DNA of 64,000 nucleotides from Anaeramoeba ignava (Eukaryota; Metamonada; Anaeramoebidae): NCBI GenBank assembly GCA_028826165.1, contig JAPDFW010000090.1:186001-250000 (forward strand), read 5' to 3'. The translations under genes were made by a program, and so were the position numbers. Shown piece after piece: positions 9,964 to 20,990 of this stretch (positions are counted from its first letter, which is position 1; every line of letters begins with the position of its first letter). The notes below the pieces were generated by a model, which was given only the letters and a program-made list of their open reading frames with translations, did not search any database and was not told where the DNA came from.

Positions 9964-11746
9964 TCAAAGTTTTGTTTTGCAAATTGGACATGTAGGATTT
10001 ATTTTTAACCATGGATCAATGCAACTAAAATTTTAAATAAATTAAATTAGAAAGTGGAATGAAAATTTTAAATAAATTTTAAATAAATTTTAAATAAATT
10101 TATACTCTTTATGAAAGATATGGAAACATGGTAAAGTTTTCATTGTATCTTCATGTTCAAAATCACATTTACAAATTGCACATCTTTTAATTTTAATTTT
10201 AATTTTAATTTTAATTTTAATTTTAATTTTAATTTTAATTTTAATTTTAATTTTAATTTTAATTTTAATTTTAATTTTAATTTTAATTTTAATTTTAATT
10301 TTAATTTTAATTTTAATTTTAATTTTAATTTTAATTTTAATTTTAATATTTATTTACGTTAATTGATCAGCTTTTCCTTGTTTTTCTTTATCAAATTTCC
10401 AAGTAGGAAAATTATTTAAATTAATTGGACTTTTTTGAGATCTATGTCTATGTCTAGTACTAAATAGAGTATTTTGAGGTTCATCTTGATTTCGAGAAAA
10501 AATTGAAATATTTGGATTTGGATTTGGATTTAGATTTGGATTTATAATTCGAGAAAAAATTTGTGTTTGATGATTTCTATCTTGATTTCGAGAAAAAATT
10601 GAAATAGGATTCGGATTTGGATTTGGATTTGGATTTGAATTTGGATTTGGATTTGGATTTGGATTTGGATTTATAATTCGAGAAAAAATTTGTGTTTGAT
10701 GATTTCTATCTTGATTTCGAGAAAAAATTGGATTTGGATTTGGATTTGGATTTGGATTTGTATTTGTATTTGTATTTGGATTTAAATTTAAATTTGAATT
10801 TGAATCTGAATATGAATCTGAATCTGAATATGAATATGAATTTGAATTTGAATTTGAATTTGAATTTGAATTTGAATTTGAATATGAATCTGAATATGAA
10901 TCTGAATCTGAATATGAATTTGAATTTGAATTTGGATTTGAATATGAATATGAATTTGAATTTGGATTTGGATTTAAAATTGAATTTTGTTGTTGATAAT
11001 TTTGATTTTGATTTGGATTTGGATTTAAATTTGGATTTGAATTTTGTTGCTGATTTTGGATTCGAATTTGTCGAAAAAGTGAATAAGGTTTATTTTGATT
11101 ATTTTGATTTTGATAATTTTGATTTTGATTTTGATTTTGATTTTGATTTTTATTTTGATAATTTTGTTGATAATTTTGATTTTCATTTTGATTTTGATTT
11201 GAATTAAAAATTTTGATTTTTTTTTGTTTTTTTTTTGATTTTGATAATTTTTTTGATTTTTTGGATTTTGATTTTGATTTGGATTTTGATTTTGAATTTT
11301 GAATTAAAAATTTGAAATTTTTGTTGTTGTTGTTTTTTGATAATTTTTTGTTTTGTTTTTTTTGTTGTTGTTGATAATTTTGTTGATTTTGATTTAATTT
11401 TTGATTTTTGTTTTTGGATTTTGTTTTTTGATTTTGATTTGATTTAAAAATTGGATAATTTTGTTGTTTGGATTTTGATTTTTGATTTGATTTTTTTTGG
11501 ATTTTGTTGATTTTGTTGATTTTGATTTTGAATTTGTCGAAAAAGTGAATAAGGTTGATTTATATGTTGTTGATTTTGTTTTTCAAATTCTCTTGAAATT
11601 ATTTCATCTTGTTTTAATATTTGTTTTTTTTGTTTTTGTGTTTTTTTATATTCAAGATCATATTCTTTTTGCATTAATTTTGCATATTCTTCATCAGTTA
11701 ATTTTTTGATTGGTATTTTGGAATTATGAGAATTAGGATTTTGCAT
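9964..11746 (-). CDS. RING-H2 finger protein, probable E3 ubiquitin ligase (frame disrupted)
   Basis: The C-terminal RING-H2 finger is split over exons 10183..10106 and 10024..9964, joined in frame to a long exon ending at 10358. It has the order CAIC, CFHIFH, C, CPIC with the typical IDPW after the sixth ligand, and the protein ends KTKL. RING-H2 fingers recruit E2 enzymes. Upstream lies about 850 bp of Asn-rich sequence (NPNPNP, NSNSNS, QNQN) with two copies of an IFSRNQDRNHQTQIFSRI block and two of PYSLFRQI. The N-terminus starts at 11746 (MQNPNSHNSKIPIKKLTDEE) and is polar and helical. Its frame differs by one base from that of the long exon, and I find no GT on the minus strand between about 11210 and 11570 to splice them. 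A homopolymer indel is therefore needed to connect the halves. The RING domain is secure; the full model is not. Confidence 0.75.
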
Positions 11747-11827
11747 TTAAAAAAAAAAAAAAAAAGAGGAAAAAAATGAATTTTAATTTTTTTTTTTTTC
11801 ATTTTTTTTTTAATTAAAAAATAAAAA
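11747..11827. promoter_or_regulatory. Divergent promoter region between RING-H2 and BTB-TLDc gene 2
   Basis: Only 81 bp separate the two start codons. The segment contains a run of 19 A, a GAGGAAAAAAATG element, and a T tract with CATTTTTTTTT. It matches the T-rich CATTTTT arrangement seen upstream of other genes in the window. Confidence 0.4.
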
Positions 11828-13308
11828 ATGGAAAATTATTTAAATTTAGAAAAACTTTCAAATGATTTAAAAAATTTATTTCAAAATAAAAATGAAAAAG
11901 AAGAAGAAAGTTATTTTGATTTTGAAATAATTTGTGAACAAAATCAAATTTCATTTAAAACTCATAAATCAATTCTTTCTTCAAGAAGTTATTATTTTAA
12001 ATCTCTTTTCAATTCTAAAATGAAAGAATATCAAGAAAATAAATTAATTCTAAAAGATGTTTCAAGTTCAATTCTATTTTCAATTTTAAATTATTTTTAT
12101 TCAGGAAAGATTGAAATTAATTTAGAAAATGCAATTCAAATTTTAATTTTTTCATCAAAATATTTAATTGATGAATTAATTGAAATTACTTCAAATTTTA
12201 TCAAAAAGAATTTACAAATTGAAACTATTATTGATGTTCTTAAATTATCTGAATCAATGAACTTAAATAAATTATTGGGGTTTTCTTATAAATTTATTTC
12301 AAAAAATTTTGAGGAATTTATCAAAACTCCTTTTTTTCTTGAACTTGAAGAAAATCATTTAAATTCAATTCTATCGAATGATTATATTTCAACAAAAGAA
12401 TCTGAAATATTCCAATCAATAATAAAATGGGGAAAACATAAATCAAATATTAATCAAGAAACAGATTTAGAAAAAGAAGAAAAGAGAACAAATACAAAAT
12501 CAAATTTCAAATGTTATTGATAAAATCAGATTTATTGATTTCTCAAATAAAGAACTTACAGATATTTTGAAAGAAGATTTAATTCCAAATCAAATTTCAG
12601 AAAAATTAATTCAATTCCAAAAACTCCAAAAAAGTAAAGATGAAAAAGAATTAAATCAATTTATTGAAAAAGAAAATCAAAATTCATTCATTTTCAAAAC
12701 AAGATTTAAATCATCAACAATTATTAAAGAAAAAGAACATTTTGATAAATTAAAAGAATGGATAAATGATGATGAATTCTTTTACAAAATGAAAAAAGGA
12801 TTTTCAGCAAAAAAAGATGGATTTGATTGTAAGAAATGGCATGATATTTGTGACAATAAAGGAAAGACATTAGTTATTATCAAAACAACAGATAATTTCA
12901 TTTTTGGAGGATTTACTAAAGTTGGATGGACAAAAGATAAAGTCAAAATGGAAAGAAAATTATAGAAATAAAGATGATGGTTTGATTGAAGATGAAAATG
13001 CATTTATTTTTTCATTAAGAAATGATAAAAATGATAGAAAAGCAGAGAAATTTCAAATTAAACAAGGAGAAGGAGATCATGCACTTGGATATTATTATTC
13101 AAATTATGGTCCATATTTTGGAGGAAATGAAAGTTATTATTATCCTGATTTTCATTTAAACTCAAAATTAACTTCTGGATGGACAAATTTTGGATTTAGT
13201 TACGATCTTCCTAATGAATTTCGAATAAGGACAACTGAAGCGAAAAGTTATTTAGCTGGTTCTTATAATGAATGGATTGTTGATGAACTTGAGACTTATT
13301 TCATTTAA
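11828..13308 (+). pseudogene. BTB-BACK-TLDc domain gene 2, interrupted by two frameshifts
   Basis: Three consecutive reading frames together give one BTB-BACK-TLDc protein like those at 8.4-9.9 kb and 21.0-22.5 kb. Frame one (11828 to about 12490) holds the BTB domain (THKSILSSRSYYF, YFYSGKIEI) and BACK helices (FQSIIKWGKHK). Frame two (about 12495 to about 12945) carries IDKIRFIDFSNKEL and the start of TLDc up to FIFGGFTKVGW. Frame three continues the TLDc domain (DENAFIFSLRND, NYGPYFGGNESYY, SYNEWIVDELETYF) to the TAA at 13306. Each change corresponds to one extra base, the second beside AAAATGG. The coding parts are otherwise well preserved, so sequencing error is as likely as real decay. 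Confidence 0.8.
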
Positions 13309-13421
13309 AAAATTCCAAAATGTTTAATTTTTTCAAAAAAGGATTTTTGGATTTCAAAAAATAAAAATTAAATTGAAAAATTAAATGAAAATGGGAATGA
13401 AAATGAAAATGAAAATGAAAA

Positions 13422-13997
13422 TTATAAAATTCTGCATTTATGTTTTTTCATGTGATGATTAGAAGTATGGGAACTACGCGCAGCTTCTTGAAAAACATCC
13501 CCCAAATTTTTGTGAGTTAAAGAAGAGCATTCGACATAACTAAAAGCCTTTGTTTCTTTAGCCATTTTTTTACCATCTTTATAAGTCAAAGAAGATTGAC
13601 CTTTTTCTTCGAGTTTCATCATAACATCTGGATTATCTCTCAAATCCAATTTAGTGCCAACAAGAATAAAAGGAATTTTTGGACAATAATGTTGAATCTC
13701 AGGAACCCATTTTTCTCGGACATTTTGGAAGGAATCAGAACAAATCAAAGAAAAACAAATCAAGACCACATCTGCTTGAGCATATGTTAACGGGCGCATT
13801 CTGTCATAATCTTCTCCTCCTGCTGTATCAAATAGTTCCAATTTGATTGTTTCTTTATCAATTGTAATATTTTCGGTTGATTGATCAAATACTGTCGGTA
13901 TATATTCTTGTGGAAATTGTCTTGTTATGAAAGATATTAACATACAAGTCTTTCCAACTGCTCCATCTCCAACAACAACACATTTTACTGTTTTCAT
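13422..13997 (-). CDS. Rho/Rac-family small GTPase with Gly at position 61
   Basis: This 191-residue protein has the Rho/Rac/Cdc42 layout: P-loop GDGAVGKT at 10-17, switch [16 protein letters not shown] at 57-63, TKLDLRD as the G4 motif, the Rho insert near residue 125, and a C-terminal CRIL prenylation box after a basic HHMKKHK stretch. Leu in the last position predicts geranylgeranylation and membrane attachment. Rho proteins control actin and membrane dynamics through effectors. The catalytic Gln61 of the DTAGQED motif is Gly, read directly as GGA GGA. This should weaken intrinsic and GAP-stimulated hydrolysis. Switch I also departs from FDNYS (FDQST). One uninterrupted exon with a higher G+C content than its flanks supports a functional gene. 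Confidence 0.95.
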   Translation of the reverse strand: MKTVKCVVVGDGAVGKTCMLISFITRQFPQEYIPTVFDQSTENITIDKETIKLELFDTAGGEDYDRMRPLTYAQADVVLICFSLICSDSFQNVREKWVPEIQHYCPKIPFILVGTKLDLRDNPDVMMKLEEKGQSSLTYKDGKKMAKETKAFSYVECSSLTHKNLGDVFQEAARSSHTSNHHMKKHKCRIL

Positions 13998-14089
13998 TCT
14001 TCTTTTTTCAAAAAATTCAAATTAAAAAATAAAATCAAATAAAAACAAAAAATGAAAAGAAAAAATGAAAAAAATAATTAATAAAAAAA

Positions 14090-15180
14090 TCTTTATTTAA
14101 TCAATAAATTATTTTTAAATTCAAAAATAAAAATTAATTATAAATTATTATTAAATTCAAAACAATTTCCATTCTAATTAAAAAATGAAGAAAATATTTT
14201 AAAAGAAAAAGTGGATTTAAATTAATAAAAAATCTATATTTAATCAATAAATTATTTTTTAATTTAAAAAATGAAATTCAAAAAATTTCCATTTTATTTA
14301 AAAATGAAGAAAATATTTTAAAAGAAAAAGTGGATTTAAATTAATAAAAAATTAAATTATTTTTAAATCTAAAAATTAAAAATTAATTCCAAATTAAAAA
14401 TATTTTAAAGAAACAATTCTCATTTTAATTAAAAAATGAAGAAAATATTTTAAAAGAAAAGTGGATTTTAAAATAATAAAAATTATATTTTAATCAATAA
14501 ATTATTTTTAAAGAAAGTGGATTTAAATTAATAAAAATTATATTTTTAATCAATAAATTATTTTTAAATCTAAAAATAAAAATTAATTCCAAAAAAATTA
14601 ATTTCCGTTTATTTAAAAATTAAAAATGAAGAAAATATTTTAAAAGAAAAAGTGGATTTAAAATAATAAAAAATTATATTTTTAATCAATAAATTATTTT
14701 TAAATTCAAAAATAAAAATTAATTATAAATTATTATTAAATTCAAAACAATTTTCATTCTAATTTAAAAAATGAAGAAAATATTTTAAAAGAAAAAGTGG
14801 ATTTAAATTAATAAAAAAATTATACATTTAATCAATAAATTATTTTTAAATTCAAAAATAAAAATTAATTCCAAATTATTATTAAATTCAAAACAATTCT
14901 CATTTTAATTAAAAAATGAAGAAAATATTTTAAAAGAAAAAGTGGATTTAAAATAATAAAAAAATTATATTTTTAATCAATAAATTATTTTTAAATCTAA
15001 AAATAAAAATTAATTCCAAATTAATATTAAATTCAAAACAATTTCCATTTTATTTAAAAAATGAAGAAAATATTTTAAAAGAAAAAGTGGATTTAAATAA
15101 ATTTTCATTTTTAAATCTAAAAATAATAAATGAAGAAAATATTTTAAAGAAAAGTGGATTTAAAATAAATTTCTTTTTGT
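14090..15180. repeat. Tandem array of about 145-bp units
   Basis: The segment ATGAAGAAAATATTTTAAAA followed by GAAAAAGTGGATTTAAA recurs at about 14185, 14304, 14437, 14626, 14771, 14917, 15061 and 15130. Full units are 144-146 bp, with shorter variants of about 119 and 133 bp. The remainder of each unit is ATAAATTATTTTTAAATTCAAAAAT-like sequence. No gene is seen inside. Confidence 0.9.
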
Positions 15181-15332
15181 GTTTTTTAATTTTTCATTTT
15201 TAAAAAGTCAAAAACAAAATTAAAAATTTTCTAAATAAACAATTTTATTTAAAAAGCAAAAATAAATTCAAATTTTCTAAATCAATTTTATTCCCAAAAA
15301 AAAAGAAAAAAGAAAAAAGAAAAAAGAAAAAA

Positions 15333-18300
15333 ATGTATCAACCGTTACAAAAAAATAAATCAAAAAGAAAATCAAAAAGAAAATCAAACCAAAATCAATC
15401 AAACCAAAATCAAATCAAACCAAAATCAAACCAAAATCAATCAAATAAATCAAACCAAAATCAATCAAACCAAAATCAATCAAATCAAAATAAATCAAAT
15501 GAAATTAATGATTCTTCAAATGAAAAACTAAAAAAGAAGAAATCAAAAAGAAAAACAAAAAATCAATCAAATCAAAATAAATCAAATAAAAATCAATTAA
15601 ACCAAAATCAATCAAATGAAATTAATGATTCTTCAAATGAAAAACTAAAAAAGAAGAAATCAAAAAGAAAAACAAAAAATCAATCAAATCAAAATAAATC
15701 AAATAAAAATAAATCAAATCAAAATAAATCAAATGAAATTAATGATTCTTCAAATGAAAAACTAAAAAAGAAGAAATCAAAAAGAAAAACAAAAAATCAA
15801 TTAAATCAAAATCAATCAAATGAAATTAATGATTCTTCAAATAAAAAACAAAAAAGAAGAAATCAAAAAGAAAAACAAAAAACCAATTAAATCAAAATAA
15901 ATCAAATAAAAATCAATCAAATCAAAATAAATCAAATCAAAATCAAAAAATCAAAATCAATCAAATGAAATTAATGATTCTTCAAATGAAAAACTAAAAA
16001 AGAAGAAATCAAAAAGAAAAACAAAAAATCAATCAAATCAAAATAAATCAAATCAAATCAAAATCAATTAAATCAAAATAAACCAAATGAAATTAATGAT
16101 TCTTCAAATGAAAAACTAAAAAAGAAGAAATCAAAAAGAAAAACAAAAAATCAATCAAATCAAAAATCAATTAAACCAAAATAAATCAAATGAAATTAAT
16201 GATTCTTCAAATGAAAAACTAAAAAAGAAGAAATCAAAAAGAAAAACAAAAAATCAATCAAATCAAAATCAATCAAATCAAAATAAATCAAATGAAATTA
16301 ATGATTCTTCAAATGAAAAACCAAAAAAGAAGAAATCAAAAAGAAAAACAAAAAATCAATTAAACCAAAATCAATCAAACCAAAATCAATCAAATAAATC
16401 AAACCAAAATCAATAAAACAAAAATCAATCAAATGAAATTAAAATCAATTCAAATGAAAAAAAAAAGAAGAAATCAAAAAGTAAAACAAAAAATCAATCA
16501 AATCAAAATCAATCAAATCAAAATAAATCAAATGAAATTAATGATTCTTCAAATGAAAAACTAAAAAAGAAGAAATCAAAAAGAAAAACAAAAAATCAAT
16601 CAAATCAAAATCAATCAAATCAAAATCAATTAAACCAAAAAATAAACCAAAATCAATCAAATAAAATTAATGATTCTTCAAATGAAAAACTAAAAAAGAA
16701 GAAATCAAAAGAAAAACAAAAATCAATCAAATCAAAAAACAAAAACTAAATCAAATGAAAAATGATTCTTCAAATGAAAAACTAAAAAAGAAGAAATCAA
16801 AAAGAAAAACAAAAAATCAATCAAATCAAAATAAATCAAATAAAAATAAATCAAATGAAATTAATGATTCTTCAAATGAAAAACTAAAAAAGAAGAAATC
16901 AAAAAGAAAAACAAAAAACCAATTAAATCAAAAAATCAAATCAATCAAATCAATTCTTCAAATGAAAAAGAAATCAAAAGAAAAACAAAAATCAATTAAA
17001 TCAAAAATCAATCAAATTCAAATGAAATTAAAAATTCCAAATGAAAAAAAAAAGAAGAAAAAAAAAAAACAAAAAAAACCAAATAAAAAAATCAAATCAA
17101 ATCAAAACAAAAATCAAATGAAATTAATGATTCTTCAAATAAAAATAAAAAACTAAAAGAAGAAATCAAAAAGAAAAACAAAAACCAATTAAAATCAATC
17201 AAATAAAAATTAGAAAAATAAGAAATCAAAAACTCAATGAAAATCAATATCAAATCAAAATCAAGTTCAAAAATGAAATTTCAAAATGAAATCTCAAATA
17301 TTGATCCAAAAATCCAAAAAACAAAATCAAAACAAAATCAAAAACAAAATCAAAATCAAAATCAAAATCAAAATCAACATCATCATCAAAATCAAAACCA
17401 AAATCAAAATCAAAATCAATTTCAGAAACAGATTTAGAAGTAATTCAAACAAAACAAACTTTAAAAGGTTTTAAAAGTGATATTTCGAATTTAAATCAAG
17501 GTAAATCATTTTCAATTTTCATAAATCTTAATTTAATTAATCATATCAATTTCCACTTTCTCAAAAAAAAATATAGGTTCAATTCAAAAAATATTCTCAT
17601 TTATACAGAAATTCTCAAAAAATCAAAAAATTCAAGAAAGTTCTTTTTTCATTTTACAAAAATTTTTAGAAACAAATCAAAGTAAAAAATTCAATTTCAA
17701 ATCAAATTCAATTTAAATTCAAATTCAATTTCAAATCAAATTCAAATCAAATTCAAATTAAATTCAAATTAAATTAAAATTCAAATTCAAATCAAAATTC
17801 AAAATCAAAATTGATTCAAATTAAAATTCAAAATCAAAATTGATTTAGATCGAAGCATCAACTTGAAAGAAATTGGATTAATTATTCAAACAATTAACAA
17901 TTTTCCAAATAACGAATTTATTCAGAATTCAGCTTTTGGAGTGTTATGGAATATTTCTTTTGTTGATAAAAGTAAATCAAACAAAATATATTCAAATATC
18001 ACCTTTTTTTACATTATTCATTTATCTTTTAAACAAACAAAAAAAATCAAAAGGAAACTCATTTGAAATTGAAGAACTTGAAAAAATAAAAATAATTATC
18101 AATTTAATTAAGAAATTTTTAACCGAAGAAACATTTTTAGAGAATATTTTATCTACTTTTCAACGACTTTCAGGAGGATTATCAAGTAAATTATCATTTA
18201 AAAAATTTTTTATTAAAACTTTCACAAATTCAAATTCAAATTCAAATCAATTCAAATCAAAATCAAAATCAAAATCAAAATCAAAATCAAAATCAAAATC

Positions 18301-20836
18301 AAAATCAAAATCAAAATCAAAATCAAAATCAAAATCAAAATCAAAATCAAAATCAAAATCAATTCTTAAAATAACAAAGGAAAAGAAATAGAAGATCGGA
18401 AACAAAAAGGAATTACTATTTCAGAATGTGGTGGAATTGAAATACTTATTGAATTAATGGGTAAATTCCCATATAATCAAGTTATTCTTGAAAGATCTAT
18501 TTCCATTTTTGTTAATCTTGCTCTTAGATATGGTAATAAATTAAATCAATTCAATCCAATTAAATCAATTCAAATCAATTCCAAATCAAATTATTGAAAT
18601 AAAAAAATTATTTTTTGAAAATAAAGAAAATCAAATAGAAATCGGAAAATTAAAAGGAATTGAACCAATTATAAAGGCAATGATTAATTTTCCCAAAAAT
18701 AAAAATATTCAAGAAAATGGATGTTGGGCTTTATTAAATATGGCTTATAATAATGGTAAACATTAATACAATTCAAAATCAAATCAAATCAAATCAAATT
18801 AAATCAAATTAAATCAAATAAAATCCAAATCAAATTAAATCAAATTAAATCAAATTAAATCAAATTAAATCAAATTAAATCAAATTAAATTAAATTAAAT
18901 TAAATTAAATTAAATTAAATTAAATCAAATTAAATTAAATTAAATCAAAATCAATTCATTGAAATAATAAAAAAATTCTTTTTTTGAAAATAAAGAAAAT
19001 CAAATAGAAATCGGAAAATTAAAAGGAATTGAACCAATTATAAAGGCAATGATTAATTTTCCCAAAAATGAAAATATTCAAGAAAATGGATGCGGAGCTT
19101 TAAGCAATATTGGTTTCAATAAAAGTAATTCAATATTCAAATTAAATCAAATCAAATCAAATTAAATCAAATTAAATTAAATTAAATTAAATCAAATCAA
19201 ATCAAATCAAATCAAATCAAATCAAATCAAATCAAATTAAATTAAATCAAATTAAATCAAAATCAATTCATTGAAATAAAAATTCTTTTTTTGAAAATAA
19301 AGAAAATAAAATAGAAATCAGAAAATCCAAATTAAATTAAATCCCAAAAATGAAAAATCAATGCGGGGCAAATATTAACTTTGGCTAAATAAAATCAAAT
19401 CAAATCAAATCAAATTAAATCAAATTAAATCAAATAAAATCCAAATCAAATTAAATCAAATTAAATTAAATTAAATTAAATTAAATCAAATAAAATCAAA
19501 TTAAATCAAATTAAAATCCAAATCAAAATTAAATCAAATTAAATTAAATTAAATTAAATCAAATAAAATCAAATCAAATCAAATCAAATCAAATCAAATC
19601 AAATCAAATCAAATCAAATTAAATCAAATAAAATCAAATCAAATCAAATTAAATTAAATCAAAAAATCCAAATCAAATTAAATCAATTCATTGAAATAAA
19701 AAAATTATTTTTTTGAAAATAAAGAAAATAAAATAGAAATCAGAAAATTAAAAGGAATTGAACCAATTATAAAGGCAATGATTAATTTTCCCAAAAATGA
19801 AAATATTCAAAAAAGTGGATGCGGGGCTTTATTAACTTTGGCTAATAATATTGGTAAACATTAATACAATTCAAAATCAAATCAAAAATCAAATCAAATT
19901 AAAATCAAAATAAAAATCCAAATCAAAATTAAAATCAAAATTAAAATCAAATAAAATCAAAATTAAATCAAAATAAAATCCAAATCAAATTAAATCAAAA
20001 TAAAATCAAAATCAAATTAAATCAATTCATTGAAATAAAAATCAAATTCAAAAATAAAGAAAATAAATAGAAATCAGAAAATTAAAAGGAATTGAACCAA
20101 TTATAAAGGCAATGATTAATTTTTCAAATAATTCGGAAATCCACCAAAAAGCTTGTAGAGCTTTACAAAATCTTTCATTTAATAAACGTAAATCAAAATC
20201 AAAATCAAAATCAAAATCAAAATAAAAATCAAAATCAAAATCAAAATCAAAATTAAAATCAAAATCAAAATCAAAATTAAAATCAAATCAATTCAAATTA
20301 AAATCAAAATTAAAATAAAAATCAAAATCAAAATCAAAATCAAAATCAAAATTAAAATCAAAATCAAAATTAAAATCAAAATCAAAATAAAAATTAAAAT
20401 CAAAAAAAAAGAAAACAAAAAGGAAATTGTTGAGTTAAAAGGAATTACAACAATTATAAATTCAATGAATCAATTTCCAACCAATGAAAATATTCAAAAA
20501 GCAGGATGTATATTTTTAGATAATATTTCATCTAATCAAAGTAAATCAAAATCAAAATCAAAATCAAAATCAAAATTAAAATCAAAATCAAAATTAAAAT
20601 CAAAATCAAAATCAAAATCAAAATCAAAATCAAAATCAAAATCAAAATCAAAATCAAAATCAAAATCAAAATTAAAATTTTAAAATTTTAAATTTCTTAA
20701 AAAACAAAAAGAAAACAAAGAGGAAATTGTTAAATTAGATGGAATTAGTGTTATTGAAAATGCAATAAAAAACTTCCCAAATAACAAAATGATCCAAAAT
20801 AAAAAATCCCTTTTAAACTCATTAAAAAAAAATTGA
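15333..20836 (+). CDS. ARM-repeat protein with repeated Lys/Asn-rich N-terminus; one ARM repeat per exon
   Basis: The 3' part is well resolved. Exons 17577..17681, 17849..17971, 18054..18185, 18380..18532, 18627..18755, 18996..19124, 19725..19853, 20071..20187, 20412..20540 and 20712..20836 (TGA) all join in phase 1. Most encode one armadillo-like repeat of the form KLKGIEPIIKAMINFPKN..IQENGC.ALLNMA. Four of the ten exons are exactly 129 nt. Such alpha-solenoids are protein-interaction scaffolds. The 5' part is a likely first exon from 15333 (MYQPLQKNKSKRK) to 17500, dominated by about 13 copies of an EINDSSNEKLKKKKSKRK module. Its frame breaks several times through single-base indels, so the N-terminal protein is uncertain. 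The last solenoid residues read NNKMIQNKKSLLNSLKKN. The gene parallels the BTB-ARM gene at 57.4-60.8 kb, including a shared 105-nt exon, but no BTB domain is visible here. Confidence 0.78.
15497..17160 (+). repeat. ~90-120-bp repeat encoding a KKKKSKRK module
   Basis: The motif AATGATTCTTCAAATGAAAA recurs about 13 times (first near 15506, last near 17126), with units of roughly 90 to 145 bp. Each unit encodes a short acidic/polar stretch (NEINDSSNE) followed by a strongly basic block resembling a nuclear localisation signal. Units differ mainly in the number of AATCAA hexamers, and that length change shifts the reading frame in several places. Confidence 0.85.
19295..19390 (+). pseudogene. 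Relic ARM exon
   Basis: Between exons 18996..19124 and 19725..19853 lies a shortened copy of the same exon. It retains the intron-exon start (AAAGAAAATAAAATAGAAATC) and the end (GCGGGGCAAATATTAACTTT) but has lost the middle, including the KGIEPIIKAMINF part. Its bases match the 19725 exon most closely. It is a duplicated exon decaying inside what is now one long intron. Confidence 0.75.
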
Positions 20837-20990
20837 AAACAAAAAGAAATGAATTTAATTGAAATAAATTGAAAGAAATTGAATTGATGATTTTTATTAT
20901 TTTCTTTTAAAATGATTTGAATGTTTTAAAAAGAAAAAATAAAAAAAATAATTTGATTTTCATTTTTCATTTTTCTTCTCTTTTAAAAAA

